Shown here one piece after another: positions 20,556 through 29,276 of a stretch of DNA of 64,000 nt. The stretch is taken from assembly GCF_004124325.1 (NCBI RefSeq), contig NZ_QBDT01000001.1:1550001-1614000 (forward strand). The letters are read 5' to 3'. Position 1 is the stretch's first letter. Every line of letters starts with the position of its first letter. The position numbers and the translations under genes were made by a program. Source of the stretch: Streptomyces sp. L2 (GTDB taxonomy: Bacteria; Actinomycetota; Actinomycetes; Streptomycetales; Streptomycetaceae). The notes below the pieces were generated by a model, which had not been told where the DNA came from, made no database searches, and saw nothing but the letters and a program-made list of their open reading frames with translations.

Positions 20556-21545
20556 ATGACTGTCGACACGACCAGCAGCACCGTGCAGGGACTCACGTAC
20601 GCCACCCGCCACCTGATCCACTGTCCGACGTCCTGGGAGCACTACCTCCTGGACGCGCCCAGCAGCGGCGAGGAGAACTTCGTCCTGGCCGGCGCCGTGC
20701 CCACCGGGCACCCGCTGTTCAACGACGGTCCGGGCCACTTCCACGACGCGCAGTCGGTCACGGAGGAGGTCCGCGAGGTCGGCGAGTTCGTCGGCCACCG
20801 CTACTTCGGCGTGCCGCGTGACCGGCCGGGGCTGTTCTACCGGTTCTCGCTCGCCCTGACCGATCTGCGGGCCTGGCGCGCCGGTGACAGCGAGCCGCCC
20901 CGGATGACGACGCGGCTGACCGCCCGCCCCGACCACATGATCGGCGGGGTGCCGCGCGGCCTGACGTTCGGTGTCGACGTCCGCATCGACGACGTCCCCT
21001 GCTGCACCGGCAGCGCGGGCCTGGTGTTCCTCACCCCCGCCCTGCACCGCAACCACGTGGAGCACAGCCGCCGCGCCCTGCGGGCCGCGCCGGAGCTGGA
21101 CGACGCCCCGGACGGCGCGGGCTGGCCGGTGGACCCGGCCGAGATCGGCCGCCGCGCGCCGGGCAACGTGGTGGTGTGCGAGCCGAGCGTGTCGGCGCAG
21201 GGCCGGCTGACGACGTGGATCCTCACCCGGGGTGACAATCCGGCGCTGGCGCCGTCCGACGACGGGCAGGTCTCGGGTCTGCTGCTGCTGGAGGCGCTGC
21301 GCCAGACGTCGATCCTCACGGCGGGCCGGGCCAGCGGGGTCGACGCCGACCGGGCCGTGGTCGCCGACTGGGACGTGCACTTCCGCGGCTACGCGCAGGC
21401 GGGGCTGCCGCTGCGCTGTGTCGCGGTGCCGGGGCCGCTGGAGCGGGACGCCGAGGGGCGCCCGTCGGTGCCGGTGACCCTGACGGTGACACAGCACCGG
21501 CGCGCGGTGGCCGAGGCCCGCACCAGTGTCGTGCAGGATCTGTGA
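20556..21545 (+). CDS. AfsA-like protein (gamma-butyrolactone synthase family, double hot-dog)
   Basis: A 329-residue protein with two A-factor-biosynthesis hot-dog repeats (about 20-170 and 205-320). The first contains GHPLFNDGPGHFHDAQSVTE and VGHRYFGVP, matching the HPxFxD and GVP positions of AfsA/ScbA. The family condenses a beta-ketoacyl thioester with dihydroxyacetone phosphate on the way to gamma-butyrolactone signals, though some homologues are regulatory or biosynthetic. A TetR-type receptor (ArpA/ScbR), usually adjacent, is absent from the window. The next gene, 13 bases on, is a SARP, so signalling and activation may be co-transcribed. ATG 20556 has GAGGAGAG upstream. Confidence 0.88.
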   Translation: MTVDTTSSTVQGLTYATRHLIHCPTSWEHYLLDAPSSGEENFVLAGAVPTGHPLFNDGPGHFHDAQSVTEEVREVGEFVGHRYFGVPRDRPGLFYRFSLALTDLRAWRAGDSEPPRMTTRLTARPDHMIGGVPRGLTFGVDVRIDDVPCCTGSAGLVFLTPALHRNHVEHSRRALRAAPELDDAPDGAGWPVDPAEIGRRAPGNVVVCEPSVSAQGRLTTWILTRGDNPALAPSDDGQVSGLLLLEALRQTSILTAGRASGVDADRAVVADWDVHFRGYAQAGLPLRCVAVPGPLERDAEGRPSVPVTLTVTQHRRAVAEARTSVVQDL

Positions 21546-21558
21546 CCCGGGTGTCCGC

Positions 21559-24216
21559 ATGAGGTTCCGCATCCTCGGCCCGATGGAGATCGAGGGCAGC
21601 GCCGGCCCCGGGGTGTCGTACACGCCGCGGGCCGCGAAGCTCCGTGTCGTGCTCGGCACGCTGCTGGTGCGCGGCGGCGAGGTGGTGTCCGTGCAGGCGC
21701 TGACGGACGAGCTGTGGCAGGACGATCCGCCGCGTACGGCGACCACCACACTCCAGGTGTACATCTCGCAGCTGCGCAAGCAGCTCAACGCCGCCGAGGA
21801 CGGGTTCGGCCGCGAGTCGCTGGTGACCCGGCAGCCGGGCTATGTGCTGCGGCTGGAGCCGGACCAGCTGGACCTGGCCCGGTTCGAGGCACTGCACGCG
21901 CGCGGCCGCAAGGCGCTGGAGTCGGGTGACTTCGCGCAGGCGTCGGCGCTGCAGCGGCAGGCGGTCGAGCTGTGGCGCGGCCCGCTGCTGTCGGACACTC
22001 CGCACGGTCCCGCGCTGGACGCGGCGGCGGTCCGGCTGGACGAGGCGGGCGTGGCCGCCCTGGAGCAGCGGATCCGGGCCGACCTGGAACTGGGCCGGCA
22101 CCGGGACCTGATCGCCGAGCTCCAGTCGGTGACCACGCGGTACGCCCTGCGCGAGGAGTTCCACGGCCATCTGATGCTGGCGCTGTTCCGGTCGGGCCGG
22201 CAGGCGGAGGCGCTGCGCGTGTTCACGCAGTTGCGGCACACGCTGGTGGAGGAGCTGGCGATCGAGCCCGGTCCGGCGCTGCAACGGCTGCACGGCCGGA
22301 TCCTGGCGGGCGACGCCGGGCTGCTGGTCGACGAGGCCGCGCCGACCGGCACGGTCACCGTGGCGCAGACCCGGGGCCGGCCCGTCGCGCTGCCCACCGC
22401 CGACCCGGCGTTCACCGGCCGGGACACGGAACTCGCCCGGGTGGTCGCGCTGTTGACGTCGGCACCGGCCGGGACATGTGTGGCCGTCGCCGGGATGCCC
22501 GGGGTCGGCAAGACGGCCTTGGCCGTGGAGGCCGCGCACCGCTGCGCGGACGCGTTCCCCGACGGCCGGCTGTTCCTCGACCTGGAGCCCGAGCCGGGCC
22601 GCCCGCTGACCGCCGCGCAGGCGCTGACCCGGCTGCTGCGGCGGGCGGGCGAGACGGGCCCGCTGCCGGAGGCGGTGGAGGACCTGCGGGACGCGCTGCA
22701 CGTGCTGCTGGCGGGCCGCCGTCTGCTGCTCGTCCTGGACCACGCCGCCTCCGAGGCCCAGCTGCGTCCCCTGCTGCCGGCGACCGAGGGGTGCCGCGCG
22801 CTGGTCACCATCCGCCGCACCCCGGCGTCCCTCGCGGCCGTCCGCACGGTGACCCTGGCCCCCCTTCCGCCGGAAGCGGCCCGCACCCTGCTGACCACGG
22901 CCTCCGGGCGGATCCGGCCGGGGGCCACGTCCGGCCCGGATGCCTCCAACGGCTCGGATGGGTCGGTACGGCCACCTGTCGCGGCCCGGGACGCTGTCGT
23001 ACGACGGCTCGTCGGGCACGGTCGGGGCGCGGCCGGGGCCGAGGACGCGCGGGGGCCCGCCGCCGAGGTCGCCGTGCTCTGCGGGGGCCTGCCGCTGGCG
23101 CTGCGCAGCGCGGCGGCACAGCTCGCGGCACGCCCGCACTGGACCCTCCAGACCCTCGTGGACCGGCTGCGCGACGCACGGGACCGGCTGGACGCTCTGC
23201 GGGTCGGTGAACTCGACGTCCGGGACGTCCTGTTGACGGCGTACGCGGCGGCGACGGCGCAGCAGCAGCGGTCCTTCCGGCTGCTGGCCCTGCTGCCCGA
23301 CGCCCCCTTCGAGACCGGTCCGGCGGCAGCCGTGCTGGGGCTCGGCGCCGAGGCGGCCGGACGTGGTGTGGAGAGCCTCGTCGACGTACGGCTGCTGGAG
23401 GCCGACGAGTCGGGCCGCTACCGCTTCCACCCGCTGCTGCGGCTGCTCGCCGCCGAACTGCTCGCGCGGCACGAGCCCGAGGACTCGGCGCGGGACGCGG
23501 CGGGCCGGCTCGCCGAGGTGTACGCGGGCACCGGGCCGGTTGCGGGCGGTGCCGCGACCACCCCGCGCACCGATCTGCCGGCCCTCGTCGGCGTCCTGCG
23601 CACCGCGCACGCGCACGGTGCCTGGCCGTCGGCGCTGCGGCTGGCCGACGCCCTGTCCGGCAGTCTCGAATCGCACGCCGCGTGGCCCCTGTGGCGGACG
23701 GCGCACACGCTCGGGCTGGACGCGGCGCGGCGGGCCCGGGACCGGGCGGGCGAGGCGCGGATGCTGCGCTCGCTCGGCGATCTGGCGTGGCAGCAGCGGC
23801 AGTTGGGGCGCTGTGAGGAGCTGTACGAGTCGGCCGTGCGGGCGGCGCGGGGGTGCTCGGACGAGCATGAGCACGGGCGGGCGCTGGTGGGGCTGGCCGA
23901 TGTGCGGTTGGACGCGGGGGCGTACGACGAGGCGGGCGTGCTGCTCGATACCGCTCTCGGTGCGCTTCCGGAGCGTTCGCCGGCCCGGTTCGACGCGCTG
24001 CGGGCAGGGGCGTTGCTTGCGCTGGACCTTGGTGACGAGGTGACGGCTGCGGCGCGGTTCACCGCGTGCCGGGAGCTGGCCGCTGCGTTGCGGGATCGGC
24101 GGTTGGAGGCCTATGCCCGCAGGTGCCTGCGGCGGCTTGGGGAGTCTGAGGTTGCGCCGGCGGTGGAGGTTCGGCCGGGGGTGTGGCGGTTGAGGGGGGT
24201 TGCGGAGGCGGCGTAG
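21559..24216 (+). CDS. SARP-family activator with NB-ARC ATPase and TPR domains (AfsR-like)
   Basis: An 885-residue regulator with the AfsR layout. Residues 1-95 form an OmpR-type winged helix (MRFRILGPMEIEG, DELWQDDPP, TTLQVYISQLRKQL). Residues 100-245 are a bacterial transcriptional activation domain ending HTLVEELAIEPGPAL. The NTPase follows with Walker A GMPGVGKTALAVEA near residue 315 and LLLVLDHA as Walker B. The C-terminal third is TPR-like. SARPs activate antibiotic clusters by binding direct repeats at promoters, so it is a likely activator of the left-hand cluster or its neighbours. ATG 21559 is chosen to match the SARP N-terminus; a GTG at 21526 would overlap the AfsA-like gene. 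Confidence 0.92.
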   Translation: MRFRILGPMEIEGSAGPGVSYTPRAAKLRVVLGTLLVRGGEVVSVQALTDELWQDDPPRTATTTLQVYISQLRKQLNAAEDGFGRESLVTRQPGYVLRLEPDQLDLARFEALHARGRKALESGDFAQASALQRQAVELWRGPLLSDTPHGPALDAAAVRLDEAGVAALEQRIRADLELGRHRDLIAELQSVTTRYALREEFHGHLMLALFRSGRQAEALRVFTQLRHTLVEELAIEPGPALQRLHGRILAGDAGLLVDEAAPTGTVTVAQTRGRPVALPTADPAFTGRDTELARVVALLTSAPAGTCVAVAGMPGVGKTALAVEAAHRCADAFPDGRLFLDLEPEPGRPLTAAQALTRLLRRAGETGPLPEAVEDLRDALHVLLAGRRLLLVLDHAASEAQLRPLLPATEGCRALVTIRRTPASLAAVRTVTLAPLPPEAARTLLTTASGRIRPGATSGPDASNGSDGSVRPPVAARDAVVRRLVGHGRGAAGAEDARGPAAEVAVLCGGLPLALRSAAAQLAARPHWTLQTLVDRLRDARDRLDALRVGELDVRDVLLTAYAAATAQQQRSFRLLALLPDAPFETGPAAAVLGLGAEAAGRGVESLVDVRLLEADESGRYRFHPLLRLLAAELLARHEPEDSARDAAGRLAEVYAGTGPVAGGAATTPRTDLPALVGVLRTAHAHGAWPSALRLADALSGSLESHAAWPLWRTAHTLGLDAARRARDRAGEARMLRSLGDLAWQQRQLGRCEELYESAVRAARGCSDEHEHGRALVGLADVRLDAGAYDEAGVLLDTALGALPERSPARFDALRAGALLALDLGDEVTAAARFTACRELAAALRDRRLEAYARRCLRRLGESEVAPAVEVRPGVWRLRGVAEAA

Positions 24217-24275
24217 GTCGGGCGGCGGGGGTGGGTGGGCCTCGGTCGTTCGGGTGCGGGTTGAGTGTGGCTTGT

Positions 24276-24446
24276 CGCGCAGTTCCCCGCGCCCCTGAGT
24301 TTGTTGGTGTCGGCCGCGTTCAAAAGTAGCCGTTGGGACAGGCACCCCTTCGCGCAGTTCCCCGCGCTCCTGGGCTTGTTGGTGTCGGCCGCGTTCAAAA
24401 GTAGCCGTTGGGACGGGCGCCCCATTGCGCAGTTCCCCGCGCCCCT
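24276..24446 (+). repeat. 75-bp tandem repeat built on the dispersed 20-bp element
   Basis: Two nearly identical 75-base units begin at 24276 and 24351, and a third partial unit begins near 24426. Each starts with GCGCAGTTCCCCGCGC and continues with TGTTGGTGTCGGCCGCGTTC and AAAAGTAGCCGTTGGGAC. The array occupies most of the 340-base gap (24217-24556) between the SARP and the next LuxR-type gene. The rest of the gap is G-rich and shows no gene; GGGGGAGAGC before 24557 is the ribosome site of the next gene. Confidence 0.85.
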
Positions 24447-24556
24447 GGGGGGTTGGTGCCGGGCGGGTTGGCAGGTGGACGTTCTTTGAGGGTGCGTTTA
24501 AGGCGGGCTTTGGGGGTGGGGGGGAGGGTGGGGGGAGCCACCTTCAGGGGGAGAGC

Positions 24557-26884
24557 ATGAGCGTTGTTGAGCGGGCTCCGCGGGTTTTGGGGATGCGGTC
24601 GGGGTTGGTGGGTGGGGGGCGGCCTCTTGTGGGGAGGGAGGCCGAGCTGATCGGGCTCGGGGGGCGGTTGGGGGACGTCGGGGCTCGGCTGGTGACGTTG
24701 ACCGGGCCCGGTGGGGTGGGGAAGAGCGCGTTGGCGGGGGCCTTCGAGCCGGCGCAGGGGCAGTTCCGGGGGGTGCGGACCGCCGATCTGGCGCCCGCAG
24801 CCTCGGCGGACGAGGCCGCGGCCACCGTGCTGCGGCTGACCGCCGAACTGCGCAGGATCCCCGGGGACGCGGATGCTCTGCTGGTTCTCGACGGCTGTGA
24901 CCATCATGGGGAGCCGTTGACCACCATGCTGACCGAACTCCTCTCCCCCAGGGGGCGGTTGCGGGTACTGGCGACCAGCCGGGAGCCCTTGCGGGTCGCC
25001 GGTGAGCTGCTGCTTCCCGTGCGCCGGCTGCCGGTTCCGGCGGGCGCGTGCGACGATCCCGGTGAGCTGGCCGGCAATGCCTCGGTCGCCCTGTTCACCC
25101 GGGCCGCGCGGGACGTCGTACCCGGATTCGCCGTCACCGAGGAGAACGCCGCCGCCGTCGCCACGCTGTGCGGGCTGCTCGAAGGGCTGCCGCTGGCACT
25201 GGAGTTGGCGGCCGGGCGGTTGCGGCTGTTCACTCCGCAGGTGCTGCTGGCCCGGCTGCGGCACCGTGGCGGCGCGCTGACCGCGCTGTCCGGCGGGCCG
25301 GTGCACGCTCCGGCCCGGCACCGTTCGCTCGCCGCGCTCGCGGAGTCCGCCGTGGCCGGGCTGAGCCGGGACGAGCTGACGCTGCTCGGCCATCTCGCGG
25401 TGTTCGAGCCCAGGTTCGGGCTGCCGATGCTGGAGCGGGTCTCACCCCTGCCCCGGGCGGAGACGGACGCCGTCCTCGACGCGCTGCTCGACCGAAGCCT
25501 CGTCGTCGCCCTCGACCAGGAGCAGGGGGAGCCACGGTTCGCGGTGCCCGAGCCGGTGCGGTCCCACATGGGAGAGGAACTGGCCGCCGACGGGCTGCTG
25601 GAGGCGGCCCAGGACCGGCACGCCAGTGCCTACCGGCACCTCGTCACCACCGTCGAACCCCGGCTGACCGGACCCCGGCAGAGTCACTGGCTGCGTGTGC
25701 TGGCCGCCGAGCACCCCAACATCGTGGCGGCGCTGCGCCGCCTGCGGCAGTGCGGCGCCGTCGAGGACGTGGCCTCGCTGGTCCTCGCCCTGCGGCTGCC
25801 CTGGCTGGTGCAGGGGCACCTGCGGACCGGCGTGGAGTGGTGCGACTCGCTCGGCCAGGACGAACCGGCACCGGACAGCGCCGGCACGCGGCCCTCACTG
25901 CCCGAACCGCTGCGGGCCCGCCTCGTCGACCTGTCGGCGACGTTCACGCTGGCCCTCGGCGACGCCGACCTCGCCGTACGGCGGCACCGCCGGGCCCTCG
26001 CCCTGTCCAAGCGGCTCGGTGACCGCCGGCAGACGGCACTGGTGACCGCACGGATGGGCCTCGCACTGCTCCGCCACGGCGACCCCGCGGGCGCGGTCGC
26101 CGCGCTCGGCCCCGCGCTGACCGCCCTGGAGTCGCTGGGCGCGGCCGCCCCGGCGGCGGACACGGCGGTCGCGCTGGCCGCCGCGCTCCGCGCGCAGGGC
26201 GACACGCGCAAGGCGCAGGACGCCCTGGAGAAGGGGCTCGACGCGCACCGCCGGGTGGCGGACGCCCGCGGGCTGGCGGCGGCGCTGCGCGAGTCGGCGG
26301 CCGGGGCCGTGGAACGCGACGACACCCGGACCGCGGCGACAGCCCTGCGCGAGTGCCTGGAGCTGTACCGGTCACTGGACGAGCGCACCGAACTCCCGGG
26401 CGTGTTGGAGGAGTTGGCGCTGCTGTGGCTGCGGACCGACGCGGCGGCGGGCGGCCCCCGGATCACCCGCGTCCTGGCGTCCTGTTCGGCCCTGCGCACG
26501 GCACTGGGCAGCACCGCCGACGCCGCGCGCCGGGCGGCCGTCGAGGAGGCCCTGGACGCCCTGCGCTCCCGGCTGCCCGGAACCGGTTTCACCGTGGCCT
26601 GGGCCGAGGGCCTGCGGATGCCGGCGGCCACCGCGTTCGAGGAGGCGCTGGCCGCTCCGGCGCCCGACACGCGCCCGGCCGCCCCCACCCCGGAGGCGCA
26701 GCCGCTCACCCCCCGGCAGGTGCAGGTGGCGATGCTGGTCGCGGAGGGGCTGACCAACCGCCAGATAGCGGCCCGGCTGGACATCTCGGAGTGGACGGTC
26801 GTCAACCACGTACGGCAGATCATGCGGAGACTGGGCTGCACCTCCCGCCTGCAGGTGGCATGGTCGGTGGGCCGGTGGACGTGA
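24557..26884 (+). CDS. Large AAA/NB-ARC-type LuxR regulator
   Basis: A 775-residue regulator. Walker A TGPGGVGKSALAG lies near residue 50 and DALLVLDGCDH is a Walker B-like strand. Sensor-type RVLATSREPLRV and the GLPLALELAAGRL motif of SARP-like/LAL ATPases follow. The middle is helical-repeat sequence. The C-terminal HTH (about 715-770) has LTPRQVQVAMLVAEGLTNRQ then ISEWTVVNHVRQIMRRL. The Walker A/GLPLALELAAG combination suggests ATP-dependent signal transduction. The downstream acyl-CoA-synthetase-like gene overlaps it by GTGA, so the two are translationally coupled. ATG 24557 has GGGGGAGA upstream. Confidence 0.9.
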   Translation: MSVVERAPRVLGMRSGLVGGGRPLVGREAELIGLGGRLGDVGARLVTLTGPGGVGKSALAGAFEPAQGQFRGVRTADLAPAASADEAAATVLRLTAELRRIPGDADALLVLDGCDHHGEPLTTMLTELLSPRGRLRVLATSREPLRVAGELLLPVRRLPVPAGACDDPGELAGNASVALFTRAARDVVPGFAVTEENAAAVATLCGLLEGLPLALELAAGRLRLFTPQVLLARLRHRGGALTALSGGPVHAPARHRSLAALAESAVAGLSRDELTLLGHLAVFEPRFGLPMLERVSPLPRAETDAVLDALLDRSLVVALDQEQGEPRFAVPEPVRSHMGEELAADGLLEAAQDRHASAYRHLVTTVEPRLTGPRQSHWLRVLAAEHPNIVAALRRLRQCGAVEDVASLVLALRLPWLVQGHLRTGVEWCDSLGQDEPAPDSAGTRPSLPEPLRARLVDLSATFTLALGDADLAVRRHRRALALSKRLGDRRQTALVTARMGLALLRHGDPAGAVAALGPALTALESLGAAAPAADTAVALAAALRAQGDTRKAQDALEKGLDAHRRVADARGLAAALRESAAGAVERDDTRTAATALRECLELYRSLDERTELPGVLEELALLWLRTDAAAGGPRITRVLASCSALRTALGSTADAARRAAVEEALDALRSRLPGTGFTVAWAEGLRMPAATAFEEALAAPAPDTRPAAPTPEAQPLTPRQVQVAMLVAEGLTNRQIAARLDISEWTVVNHVRQIMRRLGCTSRLQVAWSVGRWT

Positions 26885-28908
26885 CCGGCCGGGACACGGT
26901 CCCGGTCCCGCTGCCGGACGGGTCGAGCGTGCCGGCGGCCGTCGCCGGGCGCTGGCGCGCGGCCGGGCTCTGGCGCGCCGAGGGCTTCGTGCACGACGTG
27001 CTGCGCGCCGCCGCGGCGCACCCCGACCGTCCCGCCTTCGTCGGCCACCGCGCCCACCTGCCGCCTGACCGGCGCACGGTCACGGTGTCGTACGCCCGGC
27101 TCGCCCTCTGCATGGACCGTTTCGCGGCCGCGTTGCGCTCCCTGGGGGTCGGGGAGAACGACCCGGTGGCGGTGCAGCTGCCCAACTGGTGGGAGGCGGC
27201 GGCCCTCGCGCTGGCCTGCTGGCGGATCGGTGCGGTGGTGGTGCCGGTGCTGCCGGGGGTGCGGGCGCCCGACCTGGAGCGGATCCTGGCGGACACGCGG
27301 GCCCGGGTGTGCGTGGTGCCGGACCGGTGGGAGGAGTACGGCCACGCCGAGGTGCTGGCGGAACTCGCGCACCGGCTGCCCTGGCTGCGGCGCCGGGTGG
27401 TCCTCGGCGACGCGGGGTCGACGGGGGCGGTGGACTTCGGGACGTACTTCCTGCGCACCGCACACGAACGCGGCCCGCACGGCCGCGACCTCCCCCTCTC
27501 CCTGGCCGCGCCCGACCGCCCCGCGCTCCTGCTGACGGTGATGGGCATGGGCGAGGACCACGGCGCGGTACTGCACACGGCCAACACCCTGTACGCGGGG
27601 TTCGCGGCGCAGTCGGGGGTGACGGAGCCCTGGGCGGGGGGCCCGCGCCGGGCGGGGAGCGAGCCCCGGACCACCGGAGGGAGGATCAGGGCAGGAGGCG
27701 GGTCCGGGGGCGCGGAGACCGGCCCCGGGACAGGTGGCGATCCGGTGGACCGGCTCGTGTACGCACCGACAGACCGGCCGGGGGTCGAGACGGGAGTCCG
27801 GGCGGAGGGCGGGCCGGAAGCCTGGCCCGGAGACGGGCCCGGAGCCTGGCCCGGGGACGATCCCGGGATCAGGCCCGCAGCCTGGTCCGGGGACGAGTCC
27901 GGTGGCGGGTCTCGGGGGGTGTTCGGGGAAGGGGTTGCGGGCGCCCCCGGCGCGACCTCCGGCACGACCCCCGGTGCGGCGCCCGGTGTGTTCGCCACGC
28001 CGCTCCCCCTCACCTCCCTCGCCTCGCTCCTCTACTCGGTGTGCTGGCCGTTGGCGGCCGGCGGCACCGGGGTGTTCCAGGATGTGTGGGACCCGCGGGT
28101 CTTTCTCGGTCTGGTCGAGTCCGCCGGTGTCGACCGGGTGTACGCCACGCCCGCGCTCTGGTCCGAGCTGCTGGCCGCGCAGCGGCAGGAACGCCGGGAC
28201 GTGTCGGGACTGCGGCTGGCGCTGACGGGCGGCCGCGTGGACACGCCTCCCGCGCTGCCGGGGGACCTGCGGGCCGAACTGGGCGTGCGGGTGCGGGACG
28301 TGTGGGGGTCGCCCGAGGCGGGGCTGGGCGCGCTGTCGTACGGCTCCGGGGAACGCCCGCTCCCGGGACTGGAAGTGGCGCTGCGGAACGGGCAGCTGGC
28401 AGTGCGCGGCCCTTCGGTCGCGACGGCCGCCTGGCGGCACGGGGAACCGGTGACGGCGGCCTGGGAACGGTCGGACGGCTGGCTGGACACGGGGGACGCG
28501 GCGCTGCCGGGGCAGCCGGGGCGGCCCGGAGAGGTCACCGTGGTGGGCCGCGCCGACGAACGCACCGGCGGGCTGTTCGTCGTACCGGTGGACGCGTTGG
28601 AGGCCGCGCTGCTGTCGCATCCGCGGGTCGGGGAGGCGGCCGTGGTGGAGTACACGGACGCCACGTACGGGGAGATGCCGTGCGCCGTGGTGGTGCCCGC
28701 GCTCCAGGAGGAACCGCCGGGGCTGGTGGAGCTGCGCGAGCATCTCTCCCGCGCCGGGCTCACGGAGGCGTTCCTGCCGACCCGCCTGGAACTGGTCGGC
28801 TCCCTCCCCCGGGACACCGGGGGCCGCCTCCGCAAGGAGGCCCTCCGAACCTGGCTGACCCGCCTCCGCCCCGGCACACCCCGGCCCCGCCCGGTCGCAC
28901 CGGAGTGA
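26881..28908 (+). CDS. Divergent acyl-CoA synthetase-like protein with defective ATP-binding loop
   Basis: 675 residues with the overall ANL (acyl/aryl-CoA synthetase) shape: LPNWWEAAALALACWRIGA near residue 100, DVWGSPEAGLGALSYG in the A5 region, DGWLDTGDAALPG (A7) and RLRKEALR at the C-terminal lysine. The A3 P-loop that should read like TSGTTGxPKG is LLTVMGMGEDHGAVLHT, with no Ser/Thr cluster and no lysine. Directly after it comes about 120 residues of Gly/Pro/Trp-rich low complexity (PGDGPGAWPGDDPG). It may be a pseudoenzyme or bind acyl-adenylates without making them. It overlaps the LuxR-type gene by GTGA; ATG 26860 and GTG 26875 are alternative starts. No family name beyond the superfamily is justified. 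Confidence 0.75.
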   Translation: MTGRDTVPVPLPDGSSVPAAVAGRWRAAGLWRAEGFVHDVLRAAAAHPDRPAFVGHRAHLPPDRRTVTVSYARLALCMDRFAAALRSLGVGENDPVAVQLPNWWEAAALALACWRIGAVVVPVLPGVRAPDLERILADTRARVCVVPDRWEEYGHAEVLAELAHRLPWLRRRVVLGDAGSTGAVDFGTYFLRTAHERGPHGRDLPLSLAAPDRPALLLTVMGMGEDHGAVLHTANTLYAGFAAQSGVTEPWAGGPRRAGSEPRTTGGRIRAGGGSGGAETGPGTGGDPVDRLVYAPTDRPGVETGVRAEGGPEAWPGDGPGAWPGDDPGIRPAAWSGDESGGGSRGVFGEGVAGAPGATSGTTPGAAPGVFATPLPLTSLASLLYSVCWPLAAGGTGVFQDVWDPRVFLGLVESAGVDRVYATPALWSELLAAQRQERRDVSGLRLALTGGRVDTPPALPGDLRAELGVRVRDVWGSPEAGLGALSYGSGERPLPGLEVALRNGQLAVRGPSVATAAWRHGEPVTAAWERSDGWLDTGDAALPGQPGRPGEVTVVGRADERTGGLFVVPVDALEAALLSHPRVGEAAVVEYTDATYGEMPCAVVVPALQEEPPGLVELREHLSRAGLTEAFLPTRLELVGSLPRDTGGRLRKEALRTWLTRLRPGTPRPRPVAPE

Positions 28909-29276
28909 CCCGTCCGCAAGGCGTTGCAACGGGGCCGGGACCCATACCGGGGACGGTGCCGCGCCGGATCCCGAGGCCATGCCCGAGGCCCGCGGACGAA
29001 GGCCGGGCTGCGTGCCGGTCGCGCGGAACAGCCGGCCTGCGCCAGGGTGCTCACCCGGGCCTGCCCCGCGCGTGACGGCCAGCCTCAGAGGGCCGCCCGA
29101 CCGCGCACCGTGCTGGTCGTCCTGTCGGCACGCATGCACGCATGCACGCATGCACGCATGCACGCCGGAGAGCCTCGCAGGATCGCCCGCGCGCACGGCA
29201 CTGAGCCCCGCCGGGACAGGCGCCCTCATCCGCGTGAGCGCGGGTGCCGGAGGCGGCGGTCCAGGTGGAGGCGGTT
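28909..29276. other. Intergenic region between convergent genes, with an 8-bp microsatellite
   Basis: A 368-base gap between the 3' ends of the acyl-CoA-synthetase-like and prenyl-synthase-like genes. No gene is credible in it. At 29128-29165 the octamer GCACGCAT is repeated four times plus six bases, a perfect array in which GCATGC palindromes recur every 8 bp. No clear intrinsic terminator was seen. Confidence 0.6.
29128..29165. repeat. (GCACGCAT)n microsatellite
   Basis: Four perfect octamers plus GCACGC. Each junction forms the palindrome GCATGC. Position in a non-coding gap makes length variation between strains likely. Confidence 0.9.
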
